From Lunatibacter salilacus (GTDB taxonomy: Bacteria > Bacteroidota > Bacteroidia > Cytophagales > Cyclobacteriaceae): DNA of 64,000 nt. Below the pieces are notes generated by a model. That model ran no database searches. It was given only the letters and a program-made list of their open reading frames with translations, and was not told the DNA's origin. The stretch lies in the NCBI RefSeq assembly GCF_009797935.1, contig NZ_VOLC01000029.1, positions 1-64,000 on the forward strand. The letters run 5' to 3'. The position numbers and the translations under genes were made by a program. Positions within the stretch are counted from its first letter, which is position 1; each line of letters starts with the position of its first letter. This document shows positions 8,379-17,369 of this stretch, in pieces.

Positions 8379-10769
8379 ATGATCTATAAATTACTTTGTA
8401 CAACCTTTAATTCTATCGCATTTGCTGCTCTATTTTGGATCAGCGGTGAAGGTGCGTTTGCACAAAATTCCGGAGAACTAAACAGAAACGACTATTTGAA
8501 AGAATTGCAGGAATTGAACCGACCCCATCCAACTCCCGCTCAAAGGCCTAGAAATGTATATGCCTCCTTTGTGAGATTAAGTTATCAGGACAGTACCTGG
8601 GATGCCTGGCAGCAACGGACCGGGGAACTCCCTCCTATTTTCGATCAAATGCCTGACCTTCCCTATTTGCCAAATCCGATGATTTGGGATGAAGGTGGTC
8701 AAAACATCCCCATCACGACCACCGCTCAATGGAATCAAAAGAGAAATTGGATTCAAGGTCAGGTCAAGGAATTGCTATCAGGTACCTTTCCGGATCCTCC
8801 CCAGGACCTGACCTCCAGTGTATTGGAGGAGCGAATGGAAAATGACGTCCTGATCCAGCGGATTATGTTAAAATGGGGGTCGCATGAAAAGGCGAAATTG
8901 ACATTGGAAGTATATACACCTCCGGGAGACGGACCTTTCCCGGTATTCTTAACCCAGTGGAACCACCGCGGATGGGTACAGGTTGCAGTTCGGAGGGGAT
9001 ATATGGGCGTCATTTATGCCGGTGCCGATGACTTGGATGATACCATTCATTATCAGGAAGTGTATCCCGGGTACGACTGGACAGCACTGATGACCAGAGC
9101 TTGGGGAGCGATGCGGGCGGTAGATTATTTATATGAATTGCCCCAAGTGGATAATAGGAAAATAGCCCTTACGGGTCATTCTAGAAATGCAAAACTTTCC
9201 TTATTCGCAGCTGCTTTTGACTCAAGGATCGCGGCTGTAATTAGCAGCAGCGGAGGTACTGGCGGAGAAATCCCATACCGATATACCGATGAGCGGCACG
9301 AGAATGAATCGATTGATTACCTAAATTCCATAAGGCCCCAATGGTTTCATCCACGACTGAGGTTTTACAATGGAAGGGAGCACAAAATACCCATTGATCA
9401 AAATTCTTTGATGGCCTTAATTGCCCCCAATTCATTGCTTTTGAGTTCCTCCATCAGGGAGGCGGGCGGAGGGGACCCCTGGGCTATTGAACAAAATTTC
9501 AAATCTTTAAAACAAGTTTACAGTACTTTTGGGGTTTCGGGAAAAGTAGGTCTTTTGTTTCGGGATGGAGGGCACAGTTTGTCCGCAAGAGATATCGAAT
9601 CTTATGTCGATTGGTTAGATATTCAGTTTAACCGAAAAAACCTTCCATGGCAGGACAAGACATATTATGACTTTGATTTTGAATTGTGGAAGGGCAACCT
9701 TAGTAGCTTGCCGAATTTGGAAGATTTCCCCGTAAAAAACTTAAATGGAGGTATGAATGCTATGGTTAGCTCCGGCAATCTTTCCGCAACCCAATGGACT
9801 TCAAAAAAAGAAGTCATTCGTAACCACCTTACCTGGGTCCTCGGAGAAACTCCTCCGGGTATTTTGGCCCGTCCCATAGAAGAAATAAGCAATAAGGCTG
9901 ATTACATGGACCAGCTCATACAGCGGCCTGAACCTAAAAATGGTGCCCGAAAAAACATCGCTCCATATAATGCCTTGGGAGATTATCAACATGGCGCCAT
10001 CTACTATCCCACTGATCAAAGTGGCCAGTTAAAACTTCCCGCTTCGGGGAAGCTTCCTATTGTCATTTGGTCCCACAAATTCGTGAACACCGGGTTTGAT
10101 GCAGGACTTACACCTTTAATTCAGGATTTTCTGGAAAAAGGTGTCGCAGTGATGGTCATGGATCTATTGGGATATGGCAGCCGAATAGAAGAGGGGTCGT
10201 TATTTTATGACCGCTATCCGGAATGGTCAAAAATGGGAAAAATGGTGCAAGATACCCGGGCAGCGATACATGCGCTCAAGGACCTTGACTTTGTCGATTC
10301 TGATCAGGTTTTTCTGGGTGGATATGCACTTGGGGGTACGGTAAGCTTACTTACAGCGGCTCTTGAAGACCAGGTAGCCGGAGTAGCGGTTTCCGCAGCA
10401 TTCACCCCATGGAGGGCTTGGACGGCTGATGCGTCTTACGAAGGAAACAGGGGTTTGGCCCACCAATATGGGTTAATTCCCAAGTTGGGACTGTTCGAGG
10501 GACAGGAAGCTCGAATTCCTGTGGATTTTGCGGAAATACTATCCATAATAGTACCTAAGCCCCTCCTCGTTATTTCCCCTAGCCTAGACCGGCATGCCGA
10601 TTTTGCAGCTGTTACAGCAAACGTTTCAACTGCTAAGTCGGTTTACCAAGCATGGAGTGCATTGGATAATATTTCCCATTATACCCCAAAAAGTTACAAC
10701 CGATTTACCAGAGATCAGCACCTGATGCTGGTCAATTGGGTTTCTGAACAAACCAACTTACACAAATAG
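8379..10769 (+). CDS. Exported two-domain alpha/beta hydrolase, CE15-like esterase with a second serine-less domain
   Basis: From the ATG at 8379 the product is 796 residues; an in-frame TTG lies 27 bases upstream, outside the signal peptide ending at GAFAQ. The first hydrolase domain has nucleophile motif GHSRN (Ser268), RPQWFHPRLRFY, LMALIAPNSLLL, DPWAIEQ and catalytic His399 in DGGHSLS. This order matches glucuronoyl methylesterases (CE15), whose usual motif is GCSRNGK. A second alpha/beta hydrolase domain starts near residue 540. Where the nucleophile elbow should be it reads GGYALGG, with Ala650 in place of serine, so it is probably not a hydrolase. The stop codon abuts the next gene's start (TAGATG). 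The likely role is cleavage of uronate or acyl esters on plant or algal polysaccharides; the substrate is inferred. Confidence 0.8.
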   Translation: MIYKLLCTTFNSIAFAALFWISGEGAFAQNSGELNRNDYLKELQELNRPHPTPAQRPRNVYASFVRLSYQDSTWDAWQQRTGELPPIFDQMPDLPYLPNPMIWDEGGQNIPITTTAQWNQKRNWIQGQVKELLSGTFPDPPQDLTSSVLEERMENDVLIQRIMLKWGSHEKAKLTLEVYTPPGDGPFPVFLTQWNHRGWVQVAVRRGYMGVIYAGADDLDDTIHYQEVYPGYDWTALMTRAWGAMRAVDYLYELPQVDNRKIALTGHSRNAKLSLFAAAFDSRIAAVISSSGGTGGEIPYRYTDERHENESIDYLNSIRPQWFHPRLRFYNGREHKIPIDQNSLMALIAPNSLLLSSSIREAGGGDPWAIEQNFKSLKQVYSTFGVSGKVGLLFRDGGHSLSARDIESYVDWLDIQFNRKNLPWQDKTYYDFDFELWKGNLSSLPNLEDFPVKNLNGGMNAMVSSGNLSATQWTSKKEVIRNHLTWVLGETPPGILARPIEEISNKADYMDQLIQRPEPKNGARKNIAPYNALGDYQHGAIYYPTDQSGQLKLPASGKLPIVIWSHKFVNTGFDAGLTPLIQDFLEKGVAVMVMDLLGYGSRIEEGSLFYDRYPEWSKMGKMVQDTRAAIHALKDLDFVDSDQVFLGGYALGGTVSLLTAALEDQVAGVAVSAAFTPWRAWTADASYEGNRGLAHQYGLIPKLGLFEGQEARIPVDFAEILSIIVPKPLLVISPSLDRHADFAAVTANVSTAKSVYQAWSALDNISHYTPKSYNRFTRDQHLMLVNWVSEQTNLHK

Positions 10770-13199
10770 ATGCCGCTTCCAGTTATTTATAAATTTGCGT
10801 TCCTGCTTCATGGAATTTTTAGTTTGGTATCTCCAATGGAACTACCGAGCGGAGAAAAAGCTAGCGAGCCCCCTGTAATTTACCTGGCCACCTTTGATAT
10901 GGATGCAACGCCTCCCGTGGGCAGTATGTTGGCCTATGATCCAATGGAAAAAGCTGGTGAGCTAGGCTTGAGGGCAAGGGGAATAGTCTTGACAGGAAGT
11001 GGCCTTCCAATTGTTCTCTGTGCCATTGATTGGATTGGAATTGGCAATGAGAGCCAGGATGCATTTAAAAATGCATTGGCCGACGCTGTCGGTACCCTTG
11101 CAGACCGGGTAGCTATCCACACGGTGCACCAACACGATGCGCCTATCAGCGACTTCGGAGCTGAGCGGATTTTAAAAGAAGCAGGACTGGATCCCGGTGC
11201 TTTTGAAAGTTCCTATCAGAAGAAATTCATCCAAAACCTCGCCGCCGTTGTAAAATCCTCCATCCAACAGGCAATCCCTGTAACCCATATCGGCACTGGC
11301 AAGGCGGAGGTCATGCAGGTAGCGTCAAACAGAAGAATTCCCGGTCCTGATGGAAAGATCCAATATTCCCGAACTTCAGCAACCAAGGATGAGAAAATCA
11401 GAGCCTATCCCGAAGGACTTATAGATCCTGAGGTGTCCTTGGTAAGCTTTTGGAACGGAGAGGATCCTTTGGCTGTACTTAGCTACTACGCCGTTCACCC
11501 CCAAAGCTATTACCTCACCCGAGTAGCCAATCCGGATTTCCCGGGAATAGCACGTTATATGCGGCAATTGGAAGTTCCAGATGCACTTCATGTGCATTTC
11601 AACGGTGCTGGCGCAAATGTGACCGCGGGAAAATATAACGATGGAGGCAAAGAAAACCGTGTTATTCTTGCCCAACGTCTTGCAGATGGCATGCAAAAAG
11701 CATGGGAAGCGACAGTCAAAACTCCTCTTGACCCCAATACCGTGGATTGGCGAGCGCTTCCGCTTGAATTATCCCCAGCACCTCAGGTCGAAAGTATCCG
11801 TGAAGAGATAAAAGACAAAGACATGCGTTGGAAAACGAACAATGTTCAAAAACTCGCCTGGAAGGACCGTTGGGAAATGGGGAAAACCATACCAGTGGGT
11901 TGCCTCTATTTAGGGGATGAACGAATTCTTCACCTACCCGGTGAGCTTTTCGTGGAATATCAATTGGCCGCAAAGTCTTTTAATGCTGATCTATCTGTTC
12001 ATTTGGCCGCTTATGGGGATTACGGTCCATTTTATATTGGAACTGCCAAAGCTTATGAGGAAGGCGGCTACGAAATCATCACTAGTCCGGTTACTGCAGA
12101 CGCGGAAAAGCAGGTCATGGCGACTATCGAGACATTACTTTCCCATACACCTGTCAGGCCCCTTCCTTCCCATCCCCTGCTTACTATTACTACTACAGAC
12201 AGCGAACCCGAGGCTGTCACCAATCTGGGGGAATGGGAGGTGAGTAAAGAATCAGTTAGGGATTCGATGCAGAAAGTTATGGGCAAGCTTCCTTCCAGAG
12301 ACGGCCTACCTGCTCCGATCCTCACTTATTTGGATACCTTGGTTGAAGTTAATTTTACCAAATATACGGTTAGCTATGAATCATTTAAGAACATCACCGG
12401 GTATGCTTTTCTTTACCTTCCCCACAAATTGACTCAAAAGAAATTGCCTGGCATGTTAGTACTTCACAGTACCGGAGATCCGGGAAAACGGATTGTGGAC
12501 GGTCAGACCTCACTGGAAAATCGGGCTGTTGCGCGAGAACTGGCGGAACGGGGCTATGTAGCCATTGCTCCGGATTACCCAAGTTACGGTGACCTGATTG
12601 ACCATGATTTTAGTTCTGATGGGTTCGAATCCGGCACCCTTTTGGGAATCTGGAACCATATGCGTAGTGTGGATATTCTTCAAGATCTCCCTATGGTGGA
12701 TCCGGAGAGAATCGGCGTAATTGGACATTCACTAGGAGGGCACAATGCGCTATTTGTGGCTGCTTTTGATGACCGGATTAAGGCTGTGGTGAGCAGCTGC
12801 GGGTGGACACCTTTTGACTTTTACAATATCGGAGAAGAGGCAGCCAAACGCTACGGGGGTCGACTGGGGCCTTGGGCACAGGATCGTTACATGCCTGCTA
12901 TCAAAAATTACATGCCTGACAAAAATATTCCCTTTGATTTTCCGGATATCATTGCCAGCTTAGCTCCCCGTGCATTTTTCTCCAACTCCCCCACCGGGGA
13001 TGGAAATTTTAATATAAAGGGGGTAAAAGCTGGTATTAAAATCGTGGAGCCCGTCTACAAATACCTGGGTGTTCAAGAAAACTTGCAAGTCCGATATCCG
13101 GAGGCTGGTCATGATTTCCCATTGGAAACACGAACAGAAGCTTATTCCTTCCTTGACGAGCATTTGGGATTTTCCCCATCTATTCATCAAAATCCATGA
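10770..13199 (+). CDS. Ceramidase-like domain fused to a dienelactone-hydrolase-type esterase
   Basis: The 809-residue product begins with a hydrophobic leader. Residues 30-440 resemble the N-terminal domain of neutral/alkaline ceramidases: ATFDMDATPPVG at the start, a metal-type cluster IHTVHQHDAPIS near 115, and YYAVHPQSYY near 245. The glycine-rich stretch FNGAGANVTAGK stands where ceramidases carry their serine loop. From about residue 480 an alpha/beta hydrolase follows, with GHSLGGHN (Ser654) and His781 in AGHDFPLE, as in dienelactone hydrolases and acetylxylan esterases. The start directly abuts the previous stop, so the two are coupled. Amide or ester cleavage of a lipid or a modified polysaccharide is possible; neither is proven. 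Confidence 0.75.
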   Translation: MPLPVIYKFAFLLHGIFSLVSPMELPSGEKASEPPVIYLATFDMDATPPVGSMLAYDPMEKAGELGLRARGIVLTGSGLPIVLCAIDWIGIGNESQDAFKNALADAVGTLADRVAIHTVHQHDAPISDFGAERILKEAGLDPGAFESSYQKKFIQNLAAVVKSSIQQAIPVTHIGTGKAEVMQVASNRRIPGPDGKIQYSRTSATKDEKIRAYPEGLIDPEVSLVSFWNGEDPLAVLSYYAVHPQSYYLTRVANPDFPGIARYMRQLEVPDALHVHFNGAGANVTAGKYNDGGKENRVILAQRLADGMQKAWEATVKTPLDPNTVDWRALPLELSPAPQVESIREEIKDKDMRWKTNNVQKLAWKDRWEMGKTIPVGCLYLGDERILHLPGELFVEYQLAAKSFNADLSVHLAAYGDYGPFYIGTAKAYEEGGYEIITSPVTADAEKQVMATIETLLSHTPVRPLPSHPLLTITTTDSEPEAVTNLGEWEVSKESVRDSMQKVMGKLPSRDGLPAPILTYLDTLVEVNFTKYTVSYESFKNITGYAFLYLPHKLTQKKLPGMLVLHSTGDPGKRIVDGQTSLENRAVARELAERGYVAIAPDYPSYGDLIDHDFSSDGFESGTLLGIWNHMRSVDILQDLPMVDPERIGVIGHSLGGHNALFVAAFDDRIKAVVSSCGWTPFDFYNIGEEAAKRYGGRLGPWAQDRYMPAIKNYMPDKNIPFDFPDIIASLAPRAFFSNSPTGDGNFNIKGVKAGIKIVEPVYKYLGVQENLQVRYPEAGHDFPLETRTEAYSFLDEHLGFSPSIHQNP

Positions 13200-13287
13200 C
13201 CGTTAATATCAAATTCTGTAAATAATTTGGCCAAAATCATTTTTGATGAAAATTAATAAATAGTTTTGAAAGATAAAATAATTATAC

Positions 13288-15396
13288 ATGCATTCATCTA
13301 AAGTCTCCCTTCTATTTGCAATTCTGGCAATTTCAGCAGCCTGTACTGAAAACAGGTACGCCCAACCGCTCAGCCCCGAAGATTCCATCGAAACTTTTGA
13401 TTTACATGAAGATTTTGTGATCGAGGTTTTTGCGGCAGAACCACACGTGTGGGATCCTGTTGAGATGGTTTTTGACGAGAAAGGTAGAGCGTTTGTCGTC
13501 GAGATGCCGGATTATCCCTATAAGCCGGAACCAGGGCAAGGAAGGGGAAGAATCCGACTGCTTCATGATAACGACGGTGACGGCATCGTAGACGAATCCG
13601 TGATTTTTGCGGACGGATTGCCGGATGCCACCAGCCTGCAACCTTGGAAAGGGGGACTGATCGTTACATCTGCGCCACATATCTATTACCTAAAAGACAC
13701 CAACGGTGACAACAAGGCGGATGTAAAAGAGGTGCTGTTTGAAGGTTTTTTCGAAAACAATTCGGAAGCCCAGATTACCAATTTACGCTTTGGAATCGAC
13801 AATTGGATCTATGCGGCAAACAACGGACAGGCGGGAGAAGTCACTTATACCAAAAAGCCGGAGGCAGGTACGTTGGATATGCGGGGAGCAGATTTCCGAT
13901 TCCGGTTGGATACCGACCAGTTTGAACTTGAAAGCGGGACGGCTCAGTTTGGGCATACACTGGATGATTGGAACAATAAATTTTTCACCCAAAATACGCT
14001 TCATATCCAGCAAGCGGTGATTCCTAGGAGGTATTTGGAAAGAAACCTTCATCAATCCACCATGAATGTTAACGCCAACATCTCCGACCATGATTTTGAC
14101 ATGTTCCAGCTAACTCCACCACCCTATTGGCGGGCGGAACGAACGCGTAGAAGAAACATCCAATATCAGGAGCAAAACCTTGATCGGGTAGAACATGCCG
14201 ACAAATACTTTACCGGAGCATCTGGGGGTACGGTTTATAACGGAGATGCCTTTCCCGAAGCATTTTACGGGCATGTGTTTACGGGAGATGTTGCCGGTAA
14301 TCTGATTCATAGAGATGTGTTAGTGAGGGATTCCGAAAAACCAGTTTTCATAGCTAAACGTGCTCCCGAGGAGCTGGATCGGGAGTTTTTGGCTTCTAGG
14401 GATCCCTGGTTTAGACCAACTAACTTCACCGTGGGTCCAGACGGATATCTCTATGTGGTCGATTATTATCGCCAACATATAGAAACCCCTGTCTCCATAC
14501 CCGATGATCTGAAGGAAGACATGGACTTTTATGCCGGTGAGAATCACGGTAGAATTTATCGAATTCGTCCTAAGAATGAAACCAACCGTAAAAGCGCAGC
14601 CGTAGATCTGTCCACAAAAGCAGCTTCCGAGCTCGTGGAATTTCTAGCCCATCCAAACGGCTGGTATAGGCTCAATGCCCAGCGTCTGTTGTTGGAAAAG
14701 CCTGATCTGAATATTTCATCGGCTGTGGAGAAAATGGCCACAGACCATTCCGATCCAAGGGCAAGGCTTCACGCCATGTATGTGTTGGACGGGATGAAAC
14801 AGTTGAATGTTTCTGTGATAAAAAAAGCTCTTAACGACACCCATGCGGAAGTCAAAAAACACGCAATCAGATTGGCTGAACAGCATACCGATTTTAAAAA
14901 GGAATTGATGAACCTAACTGGTGACAGCAACCCTATAATCGCCATGCAGGCAATTCTCAGTTTAGGACGATTTTCGGATGAAGCAACTATTACCACCCTT
15001 GGCGAACAACTTAACCTGCGAGGAGAAGACAAATGGTTTCGAATGGCTATATTGAGTTCGGCGGTAGGTGATGATGTTCGCTTACTGTCTGTATTAAATG
15101 AGAAGGCAAATTTCTTCTCCAATGAAGGTACCTGGCAAAAAGAATTTATCAGTGAATTTGCACACATTATAGGAGCCAAAGGTGACAAAGCAGAGATAGA
15201 GAAATTAATCGCCTTACTTACCCAACCAAGCCTTCCACATGCCAAAACGTGGCAAACTTTAAGCCTCAATGGAATTGCCAAGGGACTGAAGCGCCACACA
15301 GATGAAAATCCAGAACTCAAAGTTCTCTTGGAATCCATCGCTTCCTCTACGGAAGAGGCTGATAAAAATTTAGATAAGTTGGTGTCACTGTTGTAA
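13288..15396 (+). CDS. Membrane-dehydrogenase-type beta-propeller lipoprotein with HEAT-like repeats, no heme motif
   Basis: The 702-residue protein resembles the putative membrane-bound dehydrogenase domain known from Planctomycetes and Bacteroidota (TIGR02604-like, related to sorbosone/glucose dehydrogenase propellers). Visible landmarks are FAAEPHVWDPVEMVFDEKG, two calcium-loop-like runs (DNDGDGIVD, DTNGDNKAD), VGPDGYLYVVDYYRQH, and alpha-helical HEAT-like repeats from about residue 450. Many relatives end in a CxxCH cytochrome domain. This protein has a single cysteine, at residue 19 in a lipobox-like leader, so it has no heme c. A HiPIP gene follows after nine bases and may be its electron acceptor. 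A TAGTTTTG element at 13261 could be the -7 box. The substrate is unknown, perhaps a sugar or alcohol. Confidence 0.75.
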   Translation: MHSSKVSLLFAILAISAACTENRYAQPLSPEDSIETFDLHEDFVIEVFAAEPHVWDPVEMVFDEKGRAFVVEMPDYPYKPEPGQGRGRIRLLHDNDGDGIVDESVIFADGLPDATSLQPWKGGLIVTSAPHIYYLKDTNGDNKADVKEVLFEGFFENNSEAQITNLRFGIDNWIYAANNGQAGEVTYTKKPEAGTLDMRGADFRFRLDTDQFELESGTAQFGHTLDDWNNKFFTQNTLHIQQAVIPRRYLERNLHQSTMNVNANISDHDFDMFQLTPPPYWRAERTRRRNIQYQEQNLDRVEHADKYFTGASGGTVYNGDAFPEAFYGHVFTGDVAGNLIHRDVLVRDSEKPVFIAKRAPEELDREFLASRDPWFRPTNFTVGPDGYLYVVDYYRQHIETPVSIPDDLKEDMDFYAGENHGRIYRIRPKNETNRKSAAVDLSTKAASELVEFLAHPNGWYRLNAQRLLLEKPDLNISSAVEKMATDHSDPRARLHAMYVLDGMKQLNVSVIKKALNDTHAEVKKHAIRLAEQHTDFKKELMNLTGDSNPIIAMQAILSLGRFSDEATITTLGEQLNLRGEDKWFRMAILSSAVGDDVRLLSVLNEKANFFSNEGTWQKEFISEFAHIIGAKGDKAEIEKLIALLTQPSLPHAKTWQTLSLNGIAKGLKRHTDENPELKVLLESIASSTEEADKNLDKLVSLL

Positions 15397-15405
15397 CTAG
15401 TTGAG

Positions 15406-15750
15406 ATGAATAGAAGAGAGACGATTCGGAAATTATTTTCCGGTACTGTATTAGGAATTGGTGGAGGGTTATTGGCTATTAGTTGTGGGAGCGAAAAAAG
15501 TTCATCCTATGATCTGGCCGGTGTTACTTCATGCGATGACTTGGAAGGCCTTCCCGAAGAAGAGATTAACAAGCGAAAACAGTTGGGGTATGTGGAAGAA
15601 ACCCCGATCGATGACAATACCTGCGACAATTGCCAATTGTATTTACCCCCTACCCCCGAGAGGAAATGTGGAGGCTGCCAGTTGTTTAAGGGACCCGTAA
15701 AAGAAAAAGCCTACTGTACGTATTGGGCTCCGAGAATAGAAGGTGTTTAA
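15406..15750 (+). CDS. High-potential iron-sulfur protein (HiPIP), Tat-exported
   Basis: The 114-residue protein has a twin-arginine leader (MNRRETIRKLF followed by a Gly/Leu-rich stretch). Its C-terminal cluster site has spacing C-x2-C-x14-C-x12-C (CDNCQLY, CGGCQLF, YCTYW), the arrangement of HiPIPs that bind one 4Fe-4S cluster and transfer single electrons in the periplasm. One extra Cys occurs in KCGGC. Tat export fits a cofactor loaded before secretion. The gene follows the propeller-dehydrogenase gene by nine bases, so the two should be co-transcribed and may form a redox pair. A Cys at the end of the leader (AISCG) leaves lipid anchoring possible. Confidence 0.88.
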   Translation: MNRRETIRKLFSGTVLGIGGGLLAISCGSEKSSSYDLAGVTSCDDLEGLPEEEINKRKQLGYVEETPIDDNTCDNCQLYLPPTPERKCGGCQLFKGPVKEKAYCTYWAPRIEGV

Positions 15751-15842
15751 ATATGTAGCATCTTAAGTAACTGATCAGTTGGCCTGTATAAACAATTTGG
15801 CAAGTTATTTGTATCTTATATAAGGTCCATCTTGACTAAGTT

Positions 15843-16049
15843 ATGAAAAACTACCTCTTTCCTGTATTTGCTACCACGGGATTTTTGATTATCTATTTGA
15901 CTGTACTATTTACCAATTTAAATACCGGGCTGATTCTCTTTCTATTCTCAATCTCCCCGATTGTGATGATTTGGATGGTGTACAGTGTGTTGACAGCTGA
16001 TGCCGACAGTGCTTATACATTTGAGGATCGCTGGTACGAAGATCAATAG
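15843..16049 (+). CDS. Small two-helix membrane protein, conserved hypothetical
   Basis: The 68-residue product has two hydrophobic helices (about residues 4-24 and 29-50) and an acidic, aromatic tail (DADSAYTFEDRWYEDQ). I recall similar short proteins in Bacteroidota genomes but know no function for them. The composition is protein-like and the ATG is well placed, about 90 bases after the HiPIP gene. It could be an accessory subunit of a membrane complex; that is a guess from size and topology only. Confidence 0.6.
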   Translation: MKNYLFPVFATTGFLIIYLTVLFTNLNTGLILFLFSISPIVMIWMVYSVLTADADSAYTFEDRWYEDQ

Positions 16050-16152
16050 ATCTTGTGTGTTTGGTATCGGACGGAATTTGTTGCTTTTGCTTTTGCTTTT
16101 ACTTATTTTCATTTCATGTTGAAAAAAGAATGAAGGTAGTGTACTTTTACGC

Positions 16153-17286
16153 ATGATAAAATCACCATTTCGCTCACTTCTTCCAATATTCGTAATTTTC
16201 TTCCCACTAGCTATTTTTTCCTGTAGTGGGCCGCAGTCCCAACCTTTCTTCGCTGAAGAATATGATCTTTTATTGGTGGATTCTTTTCAGGTTGACTATT
16301 CTTCGGAAATTCATGTGGCCGCATTTCAGGGTACACGGGGAATATTTTACAATTTCAGAGAAGGGTCTCTCGTCCTATTTGACACTAGTGGCTCGATTCT
16401 CCGACAAGAATTCCTTCCATTGGAGGGACCCAATTCCTTAGGGTACATTTCTGGAATGAAAATGAAACCGAACGGAAAAATCCTGCTTCAAACACTGAAT
16501 GGAGAAATCGCAATTTTGAACGACAGCCTGAAGTTGGTGGAAAAAGTCATCTTTCCATTTGCGTCAGTTTCTCCAAACCTAAGAAGTAATATTAAAAGCT
16601 TGGATATGGTTGGTAAGGATGTATATGTCTATTATCCTGGGAGAAATGGAGAAAACCCGCTTGATAAAGGGTATTTTAAAAAAAGCCATTTACTCGAAAT
16701 GATATCCTTGGCAACTCATGAATTGACTTCTGTGCTAAAATTATCTCCGGATAGTAAATTTAATCAAGACCTGTATTTTGAAGATCCTTATTTACATGTA
16801 TCAATCTTGGGTGATCGCCTTTATTTAGCTTTTGACAGCGAACCGTTAATTTATGAATATAGCCTACTCAATACGGAAGATCAACCTATTATAATACCCT
16901 TAGATCCCAACAAATTCATTGAAGTGACCGGACAGCCCATTCCTCTTGGAAATCTTGAGGGCGTGTATCCGGGTTTAATTGAAGGGGTATTTCCTTTTGA
17001 TTCAGGTTTTGCAGTGGCGTATGGTGAAGGTCTGGAGAAAGGAACAATGGAAACACTTATAAACGTTAACCCCAAATACCTAAAATACAAGCAGAGAAAT
17101 TTGTTAAAAATATACCACAATGAACGGGGCTGGTCAAATGAAATTGCATTGCCACCGCATGTAGCTGCTATTTTAGGGTTTGAGGACCCAGCTGTTGATT
17201 TTTATGCCCTGCGAAATGAGGAGTTATTTGCTGGGAATAGTGGTAAACCCACCATTTATCGGTTTAGGCTTACTAAGAAAGATTAA
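16153..17286 (+). CDS. DUF4221-like lipoprotein
   Basis: The 377-residue lipoprotein has a lipobox at LAIFSC (Cys24), so it is anchored to a membrane from the periplasmic side or on the surface. The mature part is beta-rich with repeated segments of the type GSILRQEFLPLEGPNSLGYISGMKM and PNGKILLQTLNGEI, suggesting a beta-propeller. The pattern resembles DUF4221 proteins, abundant in Cyclobacteriaceae and often near regulators or oligosaccharide loci. It carries no catalytic motif that I recognise. It is convergent with the solA-like gene. Confidence 0.65.
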   Translation: MIKSPFRSLLPIFVIFFPLAIFSCSGPQSQPFFAEEYDLLLVDSFQVDYSSEIHVAAFQGTRGIFYNFREGSLVLFDTSGSILRQEFLPLEGPNSLGYISGMKMKPNGKILLQTLNGEIAILNDSLKLVEKVIFPFASVSPNLRSNIKSLDMVGKDVYVYYPGRNGENPLDKGYFKKSHLLEMISLATHELTSVLKLSPDSKFNQDLYFEDPYLHVSILGDRLYLAFDSEPLIYEYSLLNTEDQPIIIPLDPNKFIEVTGQPIPLGNLEGVYPGLIEGVFPFDSGFAVAYGEGLEKGTMETLINVNPKYLKYKQRNLLKIYHNERGWSNEIALPPHVAAILGFEDPAVDFYALRNEELFAGNSGKPTIYRFRLTKKD

Positions 17287-17369
17287 CCACAGAGCAGAAT
17301 TTTAGGGAAAGAAACATTAAAAATATTTTTATCTGACAGGGCGATGGTTTTATATTTAAGTGTCAATAT

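Noticed and set aside
8379-17286. Classical polysaccharide utilisation locus
   Set aside because: No SusC/SusD pair and no glycoside hydrolase lie within this stretch; the SusCD pair further on is separated by genes on the other strand.
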